Of a stretch of 64,000 bases of DNA, positions 12,563 to 25,360 are shown piece by piece (positions within the stretch are counted from its first letter, which is position 1; the number at the start of each line of letters is the position of its first letter). The notes below the pieces were generated by a model, which had not been told where the DNA came from, did not search any database, and saw nothing but the letters and a program-made list of their open reading frames with translations. A program made the position numbers and the translations under genes. This DNA comes from Epiperipatus broadwayi (lineage: Eukaryota; Onychophora; Udeonychophora; Euonychophora; Peripatidae). The stretch is from NCBI GenBank assembly GCA_028023455.1, contig JAQFVV010006215.1:10499950-10563949 (forward strand). Reading direction: 5' to 3'.

Positions 12563-13013
12563 ACGAGAGTAGCAAAACGTAATTAAGTCCGCACTTTAAA
12601 TCGTGGGGACGCAGATTAAGAGCAAACAATCTGTTAACAAGATTGATGACACAGATGATGATTGTATTGTGTTAAATATTATTGTCTGTGAAAGTAAAAT
12701 TACAGTAGAAGTAGTCAGCGGTGCTGGCTTTTTTTGTTGTCATATAAAGACTGAATAAAAATTTAAGCAGCAGTAAAAAGAAAGTACCTGCTTCAAAATA
12801 TGCAAGTATTGGCCACAGATGTGAATGACAACCGAATTGGCATATGTGGGAAAGTTAACATATCTGTGAATATTAATGCTAAAGCTAGTGCTTTGTCATT
12901 TACACATTGTGAAGAGTAATGTAAGTTCTCTGATAGAAAGAAATTGGTTTTGTCTATTGGGAATTCGTCTTAAAATACTTAAGAGGGTTCAGTTGGAAAT
13001 ATAAGTTAGAAAG

Positions 13014-13620
13014 ATGTTTCCCCGTTTATTTAAACCAGGATTAGCTGAATTAAAAACACATCCAGTGGATATTGAAATTGTAAGTGATGTTCAGTCTATA
13101 GTATACAAGCCATGTAAGGTTCCGCTTGTCTTAAAACCAAAAGTTGAACAGATTATTAGAGATATGATCAATAAAGGTGTTTTGACTCCAGCAGAAGATT
13201 CATCATGGGTTACACCAGTAGTTGCAGCTATGAAACTGGACGGAAGCATTCGATTGTGTAGAGATTATCATGTTACACTTAATAAATTCACAAATAAAGA
13301 GTGTATCCAGTTCCAAGTGTACACGAATTGCTTCAGAAGGCAGCGTTCTTCGCAAAAAATCGATTTAGGCTCAGCTCTTCGTCAAATACCCATTATGGAC
13401 AGAACTGCTGAATTGCTAACGATCAGTACCCATCTGGGGTTTTATAAGTGTAACAAGTTGCCTTACAGGATTACAGTTGCTCCAAACCTGTTTTAAGCAA
13501 AAATGGCTGGTTTATTTCAAGGCATGGCAGGAATTATTTCTTATTTAGATGACATTTTAATGATTGCTCAAACAGAAAATGAATTGGAAACGTGTTGAAT
13601 GTTTGCGCAAGACTGGACAA
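13014..13620 (+). pseudogene. gypsy reverse transcriptase, N-terminal and palm remnant
   Basis: A 160-codon open stretch (13014-13496) carries the RT fingers: VPLVLKPKVEQIIRDMINKG, a following VLTPAEDSSWVTPVV, and KKDGSIRICxDY-like KLDGSIRLCRDYH. It continues through SQKIDLGSALRQIP and LTISTHLGFYKCNKLPYRIT. After the stop, frame continues as FQGMAGIISYLDDILMIA, where YLDD is the catalytic motif, to about 13620. An extra stop and an altered DLS/AYQ region show it is dead. The rest of RT resumes near 16180, beyond an insertion. Confidence 0.82.
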
Positions 13621-13649
13621 AGTTGGAGCTAGAATGAATTCTTATATAT

Positions 13650-16180
13650 TGAAACAGTAAGTTATGCCTTACCAATCTTAGTTTCACCTTGCCTTCATTT
13701 TCCTACCCTCATGCCTTATTTAAAACCCTAATTTCATCGTATTGTGTGTGTACTGGATATATTTACCGAAATCCCGCCTAAATTCATATGTATAATGGGG
13801 TGCCCGGGTTTAATAATAATTAAAATTGTTTTTAAACGGTTTTATTTTCAAATCGTCGAGTATATATGCTTGTACAATAAAGTAGGTCACATATTCTCAT
13901 CTACACACATACTGCTATAATATTTAAAATTTAGCAAAATATTTTATTTAAAAGCTGTTGTTTTGAATCAATGTATTTGTGATGTTATTTCGTTATAATT
14001 ATTTGCCTTTAAGAAATAATATCACTGAGAAATATTTCTGGAAATTAAATTCAGAAAGAGTGTTTGATAAATGTAAAGTGTTATAAAATGTTATTCAAAA
14101 ACATGCCATTTTCTTTAGGTCAGTGAGGGTGGGAAAAGAACAATAGTGGCTAATTTTAATCATATTGGTGCCAGTTTTACTAGTAGATTTGATAAGATAA
14201 CACAGTGTTTACGAACGGATTTTAATTAGAAAATGCAGTCCGTGTTTTTCAAATGTGTAATAATTAACGAACGGATTTTATCACCACAGGGTTAGATTGT
14301 AATCAGAGAGAGCATATAAATAGGGCTGATTGATTGGAATTATTTTATTAGAGAGAGTTATTAATTAACCTACCTGATTGTGACAGCAGAAATCATATTT
14401 TCTGTAATTTTGAAACTATTTTTCCGATTAGTTTTTATTTGCGTTATCCTACTGACCGGCTTGTTGGTTAGTTTGGGAACTAGTTTTAAAATCGTTTAAC
14501 CTCAGAATGTCAGGGTAACGGGGCTTTAGGCTGTCTTTCCCTCAGGATCCTGTGCCTCGGCCGTCCGTCATTCAAAATTCGATGTCCTGTCACCGTATCA
14601 TCAAATCCAACTGAACCAACCCAATGAAATGCTGCTCCTAAAATCTACTGACTGCTGCTGTGGAACCATGAACCAAAGAAACTCATAACTTTACTTAAGA
14701 ACTTTGCTACAAGTTTGGAAATGCCCATAGACGGAGTTAAAAGAACAAGGTAATTAAAATCAACCCGAGATCTCGGAAAACTTCAAGCTATATAGCTAAT
14801 AATTTTGTATATTCTTTAAATGTATTTATTTAAACGTTTTCTAATGCATGCTGAACTTGTGCTTGGGTTGATTTTTTATTATATTTATAAATGTCTTATT
14901 TGAATGTCTTATAATGAAATATATAATTAATTTCTGTAGACAAATGCGAGTTACATAGGGAAGTTAAATGATGCGTGGTTGCCATCTTAGGTTATAAACC
15001 GCAAACAAGCATTTTCCCCCTCCCATCGTTTATATTTAAAAGTATCTCATATATATGTTTTAAAGTATATTTTGCATATAAAATTTTTGTTAAATGAATA
15101 TTTGTTTTTCGTAAGTTTTGTTGAGAGTATGCTGGCCATTTAAATATGAAAGTCGAGAGCGAGCTATTTCTGTTCCTTAATGAATTGCCCTTTGTTTACT
15201 AATTCTTTGAAAATTAACCTGTGTTGCTAGTAAATATGCATGGGTGCTGGAATCCTCCTGTTGGCAAAGGTCATCATCGTTCAAATCCGTTCCCCCTTAT
15301 TTTACTCCGCGGTTCCCAGTCCTGTGCTAAAATGGCACATGGGAATTATTTCGCATATGTCCCCACAGTTACAAAGCTCCTGGGTGCGGGCCAGGCTTGA
15401 GCTGTGAGTGAGCTAGAGATGTCCCAAATAAAAGGCGAAAAGCCTATCCAATGCCAAGACCTTTCGCCATCTTCTAAAGTTGCATACTCATAAACTGCAC
15501 CCCTCCTCGGCATATATTCGCTAGCACCACTGTAGATTTCCCTAATTACTTATTAAAAGAATTCTATTTAAATGAATTTCAAATCCGTTCAGTATAGCTC
15601 GATCTTATAATCTATTCGCGAGCGACTCTCGATCTCCATTTAAATCTCCAAATATAAATGTTTTAGAATATTGCAAACTCTGTGTTAGACTTTACGTGAC
15701 TCGCGTATGACTCGCGTATGCCTATCATGTCACTATATTTTAGACACACTATCTAAACGAATCCAAGTACGAGGTATCGTCCATCTTGTTTGTTTATTAT
15801 ATAACTATCCAATTTATATCGCTAAATTATTTTTTTTATCAAATCATTAAAATCTTATTTATAAATTTATTTCTTTTTTTTATTTATTCGGGGTGCAATA
15901 TAAATTACATAGTACATTAAACTTATCTTTGGCACATCTATAAGTTATTGTTAAATTAACCTAGGGCTATTTTAGATTTAGAGTCTTTTGTTTTCTTCCT
16001 GATCACCGGCATGAAATTATACTATTAGTAGCATCAAATGTGTTATCACATAGAGGGCGTTGTGGAGTTTGGACTTTGGATTCGAACTTGGGATTTTTGG
16101 GAGGTAACTCTCCTAGTGTTGAGTTCTATGTCCCGGGTTTAAATTCTGCAGTGTGTTAGCGAGATAGACATGTTTTGACT
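13650..16180. mobile_element. unclassified 2.5-kb insertion splitting the gypsy RT
   Basis: RT sequence stops after about ARMNSYILKQ and resumes with YMGYEYF (family YLGH/YLGY) followed by NPDKVRAVKNAP, so everything between is inserted. The insert is less AT-rich in patches. It has a TATA-like box (gcatataaataggg, about 14307) followed by a plausible start region, suggesting an LTR-type promoter, and B-box-like words (gattcgaacttggg near 16080). I could not find terminal repeats, an ORF or a clear target duplication. Confidence 0.5.
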
Positions 16181-16249
16181 GTTACAATATATATGGGCTA
16201 CGAATATTTCTGGACCATGTAATAAACCCAGAAAGGGAAATACCATAAC

Positions 16250-16898
16250 CCAGATAAAGTTAGAGCTGTTAAAAATGCTCCAAAGTCTAGGAACATAAAA
16301 TATTTTCATGCTCATATAGGATTGCTCAACATTTTGTAGTTTTCTGAAAGGGAAGTCACAATATCTTTACACTATTGCATGAGCTGCTGTGTAAAGGACA
16401 TCACTGGAAATCAACTAAAGAGCTTGATTTAGCTTTCTAGAAAGCAATAGATTTAATAAAAGTCTAACCAGCTTCTTATACATTATAACAGTGACCAGGA
16501 AATGATTATTACAAATGATGCTTTGGATTTCAGAATAGGAGCTGTCATTTCATATTGCTGTTATGGAGGGTCACACACTATTGTGTATGTCTCATGGATA
16601 CTAACAGTTGTTTAAAAAAATGCTAGTCGACCTGACAAAGAAGCACTGGCTATAATATTTGCTGTTAAAAAGTATCATCAACTATGTGTATGGACGTAAA
16701 TTCTTTACTTATATGGATCATCGTTCATTACTGAAAATTATTGGATATGATAAGAAAACTCCTGAACATGTCATACAACATGTGATTCATTGGATTAATT
16801 TGTTAGTAGCATATGATTATGTATTAATTTATAAACCCAGAAAAGAAATTTCTTATGCCAATGCTTTATCATGTATGCTGGATGCTTGTGAATTCTAG
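16250..16898 (+). pseudogene. gypsy RT thumb and RNase H remnant
   Basis: NPDKVRAVKNAPKSRNIKYF followed by an IGLLN motif corresponds to the RT connection. Downstream at about 16500 the RNase H start appears (TNDALDFRIGAVISY), where an active enzyme has D-A-S at the first acid. The open frame 16659-16898 contains YGRKFFTYMDHRSLLKII followed by WINLLVAYDYVLIYKPRKEI and NALS, matching the gypsy RNase H end (T-D-H-x-x-L ... R-x-x-x-x-A-D-A-L-S-R). It is out of frame with what precedes it. Confidence 0.75.
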
Positions 16899-17099
16899 CA
16901 AAAATGTATAGCAATAAATTACATTGATACTTAGAAGCAAAAAACTGTAAATAGTTCCAAAATTGAAAAGGAGACTAATAATGATCCTGGATATAAAAAG
17001 CTTGAGAAATTGGATTCGAATTGGATGACCTAAAAGTCGAACAAATTACATTGCAAGATCTATCTGGAATGCTTGTGAAAGCCTATCTACATGTAGTGG

Positions 17100-17930
17100 C
17101 TGTATTTTAAGGATGTATGGAGTGCTCATACCATCAGGAGGAAGTACTGAGTTTGCTACACCAAGAACACCCAGGCATAGTGCGAATGAAAGCCTTAGCT
17201 CGTTTGTATGTTGGTGGCCTAATTTAAATCAGGTCATCGAATAAACAGTTAAATATTGTGTTGAGTGCCAGTCTACTGCTGATTTACTCCATAGTCTTTT
17301 GATTCGTGGGCAAAAGCAATGTCAGCATGACAACGCTTACATTTATATCGTGGATATATATCTTCCTAATTACAGTTGATTCTTACTCAAAATGGGCAGA
17401 ATATAATCTTTGTTAAAAACATGAGCACAGAGTGTTCTATTCGTGCCTTAAAAGAAATCTTTGCAGGCCAAGGTTTTCCAGAAACAATAGTAGCACACTT
17501 ACATCGCAAAAGTTCTGGGAGTTTTTATCCAATAAAGAGATAAAACGTATACCACCTCTTATCATCTGGAATCAAATGGTTTAACTGAAAAAGCAATGCA
17601 ACATTTAAAAGTGACACTGAATAAAATATCTTATAAAAACATACATGAAGCTTTTGTTGATGCGATGTTTTATCAACATTTTATCCCTAGTGTTTCAACA
17701 ATGAAAACACCAGCTGAACTGTTGCTGCATCACAAGTGTCGCACACACTTAGCAAAGGTGTTATCAGGTAAAAAAGTTAGTGTAAATACTAATTTTGATG
17801 TTGAAAAGTGTAAAATAGGCGATCTAGTGTGGAGTCATGATATTTTAAAATTAAATGGTTTTCTGCTGTTATCGTGGAACTTTTCTCTTAAGTATTATTG
17901 AGTAGTTAAACTGAATAATGGAAACATTCT
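17100..17930 (+). pseudogene. gypsy integrase remnant
   Basis: LHQEHPGIVRMKALARLYV is the HHCC zinc-binding head of the integrase. A core piece VDSYSKWAEY and the C-terminal open frame 17596-17901 (MKTPAELLLHHKCRTHLAKV and a chromatin-proximal GDLVW strand) follow. Stops and frameshifts separate the pieces, and the Asp-Asp-Glu triad cannot be assembled in one frame. Confidence 0.72.
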
Positions 17931-18194
17931 GAAGAGGCATGTCAATCATTTACGATTTCAGCACAATTAAATAATAAATGCAGATAATGCTCAAATTACA
18001 TTACCCAGTGAACTTCAGACTTCTAATGAAAAAGAGGAGCATGCTATCAACACCCATAGCTATTTAAGCTGATTGACCAGATGCAACCAAAAACAGTGAA
18101 TGTCACCAGACCCATCAGAGTTTGAAGACAACTAACAAGATTGCAAGATTATTTTTTGTAACTGGGAAGAGTATTTTTTAGATTGGGGGAGGAA

Positions 18195-18820
18195 TGGACT
18201 GTTCTGTGTCTTATATGTATATTTATTCTAAATAAAGTCTTAATAAAATCTTGTATTATGCATACAGTCAGTACATTAAAATTATTGTTGGTATAAATAT
18301 ACTCTAGAAAATTAACATAAAGTTGAAAATCCCGATTTGATATTGAGAAAAGTCAATATATGTAAATGAGCCCTACTATGTATTCTGAACTGCATAAATA
18401 TAACCGGATACCTTCTAGTGGCAGTAGAACAGCATTTATACAATCGTATGAGCAGCAATTGTGCAATCTTGTAAGCAGAAAATACAGTATGTGCGCTAAT
18501 CATTGTAGAAGTCAGTGAAATGGTCAAAGGCTAATATTAGAAATAAGATTAGAATGTTTATATCTTAAAACCAAAATAAATGGATACACACAGATATTTG
18601 GATTTGATATAATGTTTGTGCTTATGAGCAGTTTAACATGCGACTAATTATTGGAATTGCTTAAAGAAACTAAAGTGGTTTCACTTATCTTATTTTTATT
18701 ATTTATTTTATTAGCAAGTGAATAAACTTATTTTTATTATTCCAGAGTGTTTATTTTTCATTAAATTATTGTAGATGCATATACAGCTGGTAAATGTAAA
18801 TTTTACCTCTGTATAGAGTT
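18195..18820 (+). repeat. 3' LTR of the gypsy element
   Basis: It begins TGGACTGTTCTGT immediately after a purine tract and matches the 5' LTR to its end, where the terminal CA has mutated to TT. Length is about 626 bp. Confidence 0.82.
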
Positions 18821-19130
18821 TGCTAGCAACTGAAAGGAGACCCTTTGATCTCCTTGGTGGCCTTAAAGGAACCGTGCAGGGCAAATTCCTAATGTCCACT
18901 CCATACGTTCTTGTCATTGCAGCTGTTATTACTATGTGATTATTCATATAGTTTTCAAACATGGATGGGCTGCTCACCAACACGCATGAGCCAACATGGT
19001 GAGTTTATTGGCTTTTTTACCTCTGAGATTAAGATCAAGAAACACCATGGTCTTTCTTCTCAGTTACCTGATAAGGCAGAATGAATGTTTGTGTAAATAA
19101 TAAATATTTTTCTAATACATATATACAATT

Positions 19131-20085
19131 ATGACAGACAAAAATAAATTATGGCCCTTTTTCCTAGGAGGCTGTAAAGTCACCAACCAAGACAGCGGTT
19201 GGTGGTCGAAGGCGGAAGGTGCTAAGAATTCCCTGATTGCTGACCCAGGCTGCCATTTGATCACAACTTTTTATTTAGGTACTTACAACTGCAGATCACT
19301 TTCAAGTGAAGGAAGATTGCAAGAATTAAAAGAATTGACTTATATTAAATGGGACATTATTGGACTTTGCGAAGTTAGAAGAAAAGGTGAAGAAACAATT
19401 GATTTAATAAGTGGACATATACTCTACTATAAAGGCACAAATATTGGAAATACAAGTGGAGTAGGATTCATTATAAATAAAAAATGGAAGAATAACATTG
19501 TGAAGATTGATGGTGTATCAGACAGAGTGGCAAGATTAATTTTACAACTTAATAGCAGATACCAAATGCAGATAATTCAGGTTTATGCCCCAACAAGTTC
19601 TCATAGTGATGAAGTTATAGAAGATTTTTATATGGATGTACAAAAGGCTTTTGATCAGAACAAACAACATTTTAAAATTGTTATGTGAGACTTTAATGCT
19701 AAAATTGGTAAACAAATGAAAGATGAAAATGCTGTAGATAATTTTGGATATGGTAATAGAAATGAGAGAGGGCATAGACTTGTGAAGTTTGCAGAAAAAG
19801 AAAACTTTATATTATGAATTCTTTTTTTGAGAAAAATGTTAAAAGGAAATGGACATGGAAGCATCCAAATGAAGGTACAGCAGAATTGGATTATATTTTG
19901 ATTAATAGAAAATACATATTTCAAGATTGTAATGTTCTTAATAAATTTAACACAGGAAGTGATCATCGATTAGTAAGATGTAAGATACATGTTAATGCAA
20001 AACTAGAGAGACAAAAATTATTAAGAAAAACAATATTTACAGTTGATATTCCTAATCTTCAAGAAACATTCTAATGAATTTAAAA
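19131..20085 (+). pseudogene. RTE copy 1, endonuclease domain
   Basis: The open stretch 19131-19688 contains TYNCRSLSSEGRLQELKEL, then WDIIGLCEVRR with the catalytic Glu, and later IIQVYAPTSSHSDE. The next block should be a G-D-F-N-A motif, but the codon at 19686 is TGA (TGG or GGA in the copy near 63980), so the frame ends there. It continues after the break with DFNAKIGKQMKDE, and 19814-20074 holds WTWKHPNEGTAELDYILINR and TGSDHRLVR, the final His motif of the fold. The chain is inactive as it stands. Confidence 0.88.
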
Positions 20086-22056
20086 TAGAACTTACAAATC
20101 GGTTTCAAGTATTAGTGGATTTTGAACATGATTCAGATTTGAATGAAATTAATCTGAAAATAACTGATAGACTTTTAAAAACTGCAACAAAGATAGCTGG
20201 TAGAAAAAAGCAGCAGTTGACCAATAAAATTTCTATTGAGATTAGAGAATTTATGAAGAAAAGAAGGAATATGAGGATATACATCAATGATGCATTAAAA
20301 AAGATTGAATATCTCGAATTTTGCAAAATGGTGCGGAAAAGAGTTGAAAATGATATAAGAAAGTATAATTGTGAACTAGCAAGGAAAGCTGTAGAAGAGA
20401 ATAAAAGTCTAAAGAGTGTAAAACAACATTTTAGTATTGGTAGGAAATTTATATCTGCAATAAGAAAAAAAATGGTATTATTACTAAAAAGAGAGATATC
20501 ATGAAATGTGTAGAAGACTTCTATCAAGAATTATATAGTAATAAAGAACAAGTGCCTCCTATATATCTTCCGAATTGCCCAGAATTTTGAATGAGGAAGT
20601 GAGACATGCAATTAAATTTATGAAGAAAGGGAATGCTCCAGGTAATGATGGAATTATAATTGATATATTAAAAGAAGCAGGTGAAGAAATAGAAATTTTT
20701 TTTAGCAAAGTTATATACCAAATGTCTAAATTATAAAGATGTACCAGATGATTGGAAGAATGCAGTATTAATATTAATATTTAAAAAAGGTGATAAAGAA
20801 GATATCAGAAATTACAGACCTATCAGTCTTTTATCAGTTTTATACAAAATTTTTACTAAGATAATTACAACTCATCTACAGAAAACACTGGATTTCCATC
20901 AATCAAGAGAACAAGTTGAATTTAAAAGTGGTTTTAGTACAGTAGATCATATCCAGGTATTGAGAGAAATTATAGAAAGGACAAATGAATATGAGTTGCC
21001 ATTGTGCTTAGGATTTGTAGATTATGAAAAGGCATTTGATTCTATAAACCTTTCTTCAGTGATTAAAGCATTGGATCATCAAGGTGTAGATCCAGGATAT
21101 TGTCATATTTTAAAGAATATTTATAAAAATGCAACAGCATAGATTACATAATGATTCTGGGAAAGTCAATATTGAGAAGGGTGTAAGATAGGGTGACTCC
21201 ATATCTCCAAAACATTTTACAGCAGTGCTGCAAGAAGTATTTTGTGGATTAAAATGGGAAGCTAAAGGAGTGAAAATAAATGGAGATTATTTAAGTCATT
21301 TAGATTTTGCAGATGATATAGTTGTTTTTGCAAATAATGCTTTAGAGTTACAGGAAATATTGCAGGAGTTATCAGATGAAAGTAGGACTAACGATAAATG
21401 TTAAAAAGACTAAAGTAATGTTTAGTAGATTTTCTCAAAATATGAAAATAAAGATTGATTATAATGAGTTAGAAGTTAACAGTTACAAATACCTTGGTCA
21501 GATTATTAATACAGATGGAAATATAATGGATGAAATTAATCATGGAATTAAACTTTGTTGGAGTGCTTTTGGTAGAAATAACTTGATACTAAAAGGAAAT
21601 ATGCCTATATGTTTGAAAAGGAAGGTTTTTAATAAATGTGTTTTGCCAGTTCTTACTTATGGATCTGAGACTTGGACACTTAATAGAAGAGCAATACAGA
21701 GACTTCAGACCACTCAAAGAAGTATGGAGAGATGCATGTTGGGAGTAACAAGACGGGATCGAAAACACAATGTATGGGTAAGAGAACTAATAGGTGTTAC
21801 TGACCTCATTGAAAAAATTAAAAGACTGAAGTGGAGTTGGGCTGGACATATTGTTAGAAGAGATGATAATAGACGGACAATTGAAATTTTAAACTGGATT
21901 CCAAGAGATTGTAAAAGACCCAGAAAGAGACCACATGTGAGATGGATGGATGAAATAAAGTGTGCATGGTTGATGTGGAGAAGAGAAGCTAAAGATAGGA
22001 AAAGATGGATTGAACTTGGAAAGACCTTTATCATGCAGTGGATTGATAATGGTTGA
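20043..22056 (+). pseudogene. RTE copy 1, reverse transcriptase and C-terminal region
   Basis: Pieces in order are a linker rich in Lys/Glu (20043-20504), [42 protein letters not shown] (20960-21142), a broken [11 protein letters not shown] in which Gln is a stop, [15 protein letters not shown] near 21300 with the catalytic ADD, and the open C-terminal part 21376-22056. That part ends with [20 protein letters not shown], a WAGHIVRR motif and RRPHVRW-like residues. Several single-base indels break the frame. It is clearly older than copy 2. Confidence 0.88.
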
Positions 22057-22139
22057 TGATGATAAATATGAATGCAGCACATAAAAATTTAGATTATGAG
22101 GAGAGGATAATTTCTTCAACAGCACTTACAACATAAGAG

Positions 22140-22885
22140 AAAAAAAGTAGAATAAATGGAAATAATAAATAAAATACAATTGATTTTTCTATTCTTATTA
22201 AGATAGCAAATATAGACCATGTCATTTGCGAGATTCAACTTTAAATTCACAAAGATGTTGATACAGTCTGATTCTATTCGATTTTAAATAATATTTACAA
22301 TGTAGAATCTTTAATTTAATAGATAATGAATACATGATTTTTTGTTGTAAACTCGGGGTAATGAGATAAACTTTAATTAACATTGTGTATTAAATAAAAG
22401 CAGATTTAGAGCTAGTATTAAAACTACATACTTTAAGCCTAAATTTTTAGATAGATTATTTAGTTAATATAAAATTGTAAATAAGTTTTAAAAACTTAGG
22501 GTAAAGAATAATAATAATAAAAATAGTTTCTTTGTTAAATTGAGAGAAAATGTAAGGTTTTTTTTTATATATATACTAATGAATCGGAAATTAAATAATT
22601 GGAAGATAAATTGTGGAATATTAAAAAATATACATCAAATATAAGAGTTTATATAAAAAAAAAAATTTAAGAGAGAAATAAAAACAAATAGAAATAGATA
22701 AAATTATGTATATTTGGCTAAAAGAAGAATGTCAACAGACTGAGTAATTACAAAGAAAGAATAGATTTAAATTATTTTCATTGAATTAATCTATTATAAA
22801 ATAGTTTCACTGAAAAAAATAGGTTAGAAATCAAATAGTTGTTGAATCAAAGAACAGACCTTCTGAAGAATATATGTGTTTGTGC
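22140..22885. other. intronic AT-rich DNA, nothing recognised
   Basis: No supportable feature; T and A homopolymers dominate. Confidence 0.5.
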
Positions 22886-22889
22886 ATGA

Positions 22890-23700
22890 AATATATGATA
22901 AAATATCATGATTGCATACTTTTAATTGAAAAGGAAAATAATTAGATGATATTCCTATTAGTTGTAAGATTAGAAAATAACAGTTGTAAAAGCTGTATCA
23001 GATTTTTTTTCAAAAAAAATTTAGAAATTTAATGAAATTTCACTTAATTGAAAAAATAAGACAAAGAAAAAGGAAAATTTCTTTTAAGTCATTTAATTAA
23101 TTTTTATTAGAATGAGTAGGTATTTTTATGATAAATATCATTATTGCATACTTTTAATTAAAAAAGAAAATAAATAGATTAATGTTTTCCAACATTTTTG
23201 ATCTTGTATCTTTGACTTTGCTCTTCGTATCTTACAGTACCCTTAATGAAAGCACATTTTTAAAAAAAGATTTACTTTCTAATTATTAGTTATATGAGAG
23301 AGATAATAGTGTATTGCTGTTAAGTTTCTATTTATTCATTAATTAATGATGTGAAAATAAACATAATTTAAAGTAATTAAAACAATAGTTTACTTGTATT
23401 CATTTGAAAAGCTGATAATATTGTTTGTTTTTTTTATTTCTGCTTCTGGGTATCTGAGGAGTGTTCACAGTATCCCAAGGTACTGCCAAATCCTGGTTGG
23501 GAATCACCAAATTAAATGATACTCCTATCAGTTATATAATTAGAAAATAGTGATTGTAAAAGCTTATATCAGATTTTGTTTTTAAAAAAAATCCAAGAAT
23601 AATGAAATATCAATTTAATTTTTTAAAAAAAGAGAGTGGAAAAGTTATTTTTAATCATTCAATTAATCTTTATTAAAATGAATAGATATTGTTATATATT
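22890..23700. repeat. two-unit direct duplication, second unit carrying an insertion
   Basis: Unit 1 (about 22890-23115) runs gcatacttttaattgaaaag... gatattcctattagtt... cagattttttt... tcatttaattaattttta. Unit 2 begins at about 23125 (gcatacttttaattaaaaaa), is interrupted at about 23176-23510, then continues (gatactcctatcagtt... cagattttgttt... tcattcaattaatcttta) to about 23700. Unit 1 shows the uninterrupted site. Confidence 0.65.
23176..23510. mobile_element. short non-autonomous insertion, hAT-like
   Basis: It interrupts unit 2 of the duplication. One end reads ttttccaacatttttgatct and the other, reverse-complemented, ggtgattcccaaccaggatt. Both resemble the tttCCCAACC-type termini common in hAT MITEs. 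Flanks taatg and taaatg are compatible with a decayed target duplication but do not prove it. Confidence 0.45.
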
Positions 23701-25360
23701 AACAGTTATGGTGCTTTTAGTTTTAAAAATGTAAATAATTAAATTATGAAATTCATTTGTGTTTCATTGTGAACTTTCAAAAAATTAAATAAAAGTTATT
23801 TTCAATTTTTGTAAATTTTTAAAGAAGAAAACACAGTAAATTAGTTTAAAATAATTGTGAAAAAAATGTAATAAGATGTGAATCTAAAAAAGACATTTAC
23901 AGAGTTTCAAAATCAACAACATTTTCATTTCCTTCATCGTGGAAAAAATTGCTAGGTCTTTTTTTATATAATGAACAGTTTTAGCAATGAACAAGAAACA
24001 CTTCCTTTTAAATATCTTTTGCAGAAAGTTTTTTTGCTCATAAAAAATATGCAATAGCATGTTGTTCTTTGGTTATATTTGGTTATCATTTTAACTTAAA
24101 ATCTCCCACTGAATATGCGGAATCTTTTTACATTTTAATCTAGTTGCACTATACTGTTTGTAATAAAAATTTATTAGGATGACATACAATAAAATTTATG
24201 TGTATACAAAATAATTTTTTTTTGCGTAAATTCTGATTTTTTTTTATGTCCTCATAACAAAGATCTTTATTACTTCTGTTTCTTTGCCATATGTCCAAAT
24301 GTTATAATTATTTTTCAGTATAATCTTTAATGAATAACTTGAATACTTTTAGAACTACAAATATTGTTTTCTAATAAATGGAAAGGATTTAGATATCATT
24401 CAATTCCTACAGATCCTTCCTCGAACTATAACTTTTTTTATTACTTCTGAAGATGAGTGGTATATCCACCATTGAACTACAAGAATTCAAAGATATTTTT
24501 GTTATTTATTTAATATGTATCTTTTTGTTTGAACAAAAGATTGTTCAAAAAATACATTGGGATTACACTTCTAAGGTAAATGTGATTTTTTCTATCATTT
24601 TTTTGGAACCAGCAATGATTTTTTTTTAGAAGTGCTCAATACTCTTGGATTTTTTTACACACAAATTTGATAGTATGATATAATTGAGAGAACAGATTTA
24701 GAGAAAGCAGATGGTAAATATTTATATCATCTACTTGTGCTTATGATTAGATTATCACTACATGGAATGTGAAGCATACAAATGAAGTCAATATTAATTA
24801 AAAGAGATTATTGAAAATGGAGCCTTAAAGGAAATTTTATGGAAATGAAATACTGAAAAAGTGTCTGGAGAGCTATTTATTGTATGAGAAAAATAGACAG
24901 TTTTTTATTAGTTGGGATAAATTTTGGAAAGGGATGGGATATCAATCATATGAAAACAATTAGAAATTTCAGGAAGTTTATTGGTATGCTGAACTCTATT
25001 GCAGGACAGGAAAATCCGTAATAAATTAATGATCATGATTTATAAGTCAATCTATTCAGAATATTTTTCTCTGTGATATGTGGTCATGAATAATGTTTAA
25101 TAAACTTAATAAGATTTTTTGCAATAGACATTGATTTCTCAAAAATCAGATAGAAAATTAAAATAAGAAAAGATCGTGAATGGCAAAATAATAGTAAATT
25201 GGCCAATGAATAAAGATTTTTTTATTATGTTGTAGACCAAACAATTAGTAACTGGTCATGTGGATATGTCTTATATTGGTTTAGTTATTGTTTAAACTGA
25301 TGATATTATTCAAGAAAGAGGTTATTCTTGTCTAATCTTTATTTTTCCAATAATTTTTAG
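23701..25360. other. intronic DNA, one possible tRNA-derived fragment
   Basis: On the minus strand, tagttcaatggt and gttatagttcgaggaagg (24420-24480) resemble pol III A and B boxes with near-tRNA spacing. No stems are well formed, and I rate this as a possible SINE scrap only. Nothing else was recognised. Confidence 0.35.

Larger units (their letters stand above)
11154..18820 (+). mobile_element. Ty3/gypsy (Mag-like) LTR retrotransposon, decayed and interrupted
   Basis: Two direct LTRs bracket gag zinc-knuckle, protease, reverse transcriptase, RNase H and integrase remnants in the order gag-PR-RT-RH-IN, all on the + strand and all broken by stops and frameshifts. A polypurine tract (gattgggggaggaa, 18181-18194) touches the 3' LTR, and TGGCGCAGTTGACAG at 11761 sits where a primer-binding site belongs. 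RT residues such as KVPLVLKPKVEQ and SWVTPVVAAMKLDGS fit the Mag/K02A2.6-like branch. About 2.5 kb of unrelated DNA splits RT at about 13650-16180. No clear target duplication remains. Confidence 0.85.
19131..22080 (+). mobile_element. RTE-type LINE, copy 1 (decayed)
   Basis: It carries an apurinic-type endonuclease followed by reverse transcriptase in one original ORF, now broken by several frameshifts and stops. The 3' end is very short: the ORF stops at 22056 and is followed by gatgatgata-type repeats, the usual RTE tail. Sequence upstream to about 18830 may be its 5' region or older DNA. A second copy at 61583-64000 is nearly intact, so the family was recently active. It is the class often annotated as 'endonuclease-reverse transcriptase' or 'craniofacial development protein 2-like'. 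Confidence 0.9.

Noticed and set aside
19542-22125. Minus-strand open frames across RTE copy 1
   Set aside because: They have no motif of their own and mirror the RTE coding sequence.
24420-24480. A tRNA gene on the minus strand
   Set aside because: Box-like words are present, but the acceptor and anticodon stems do not pair convincingly.
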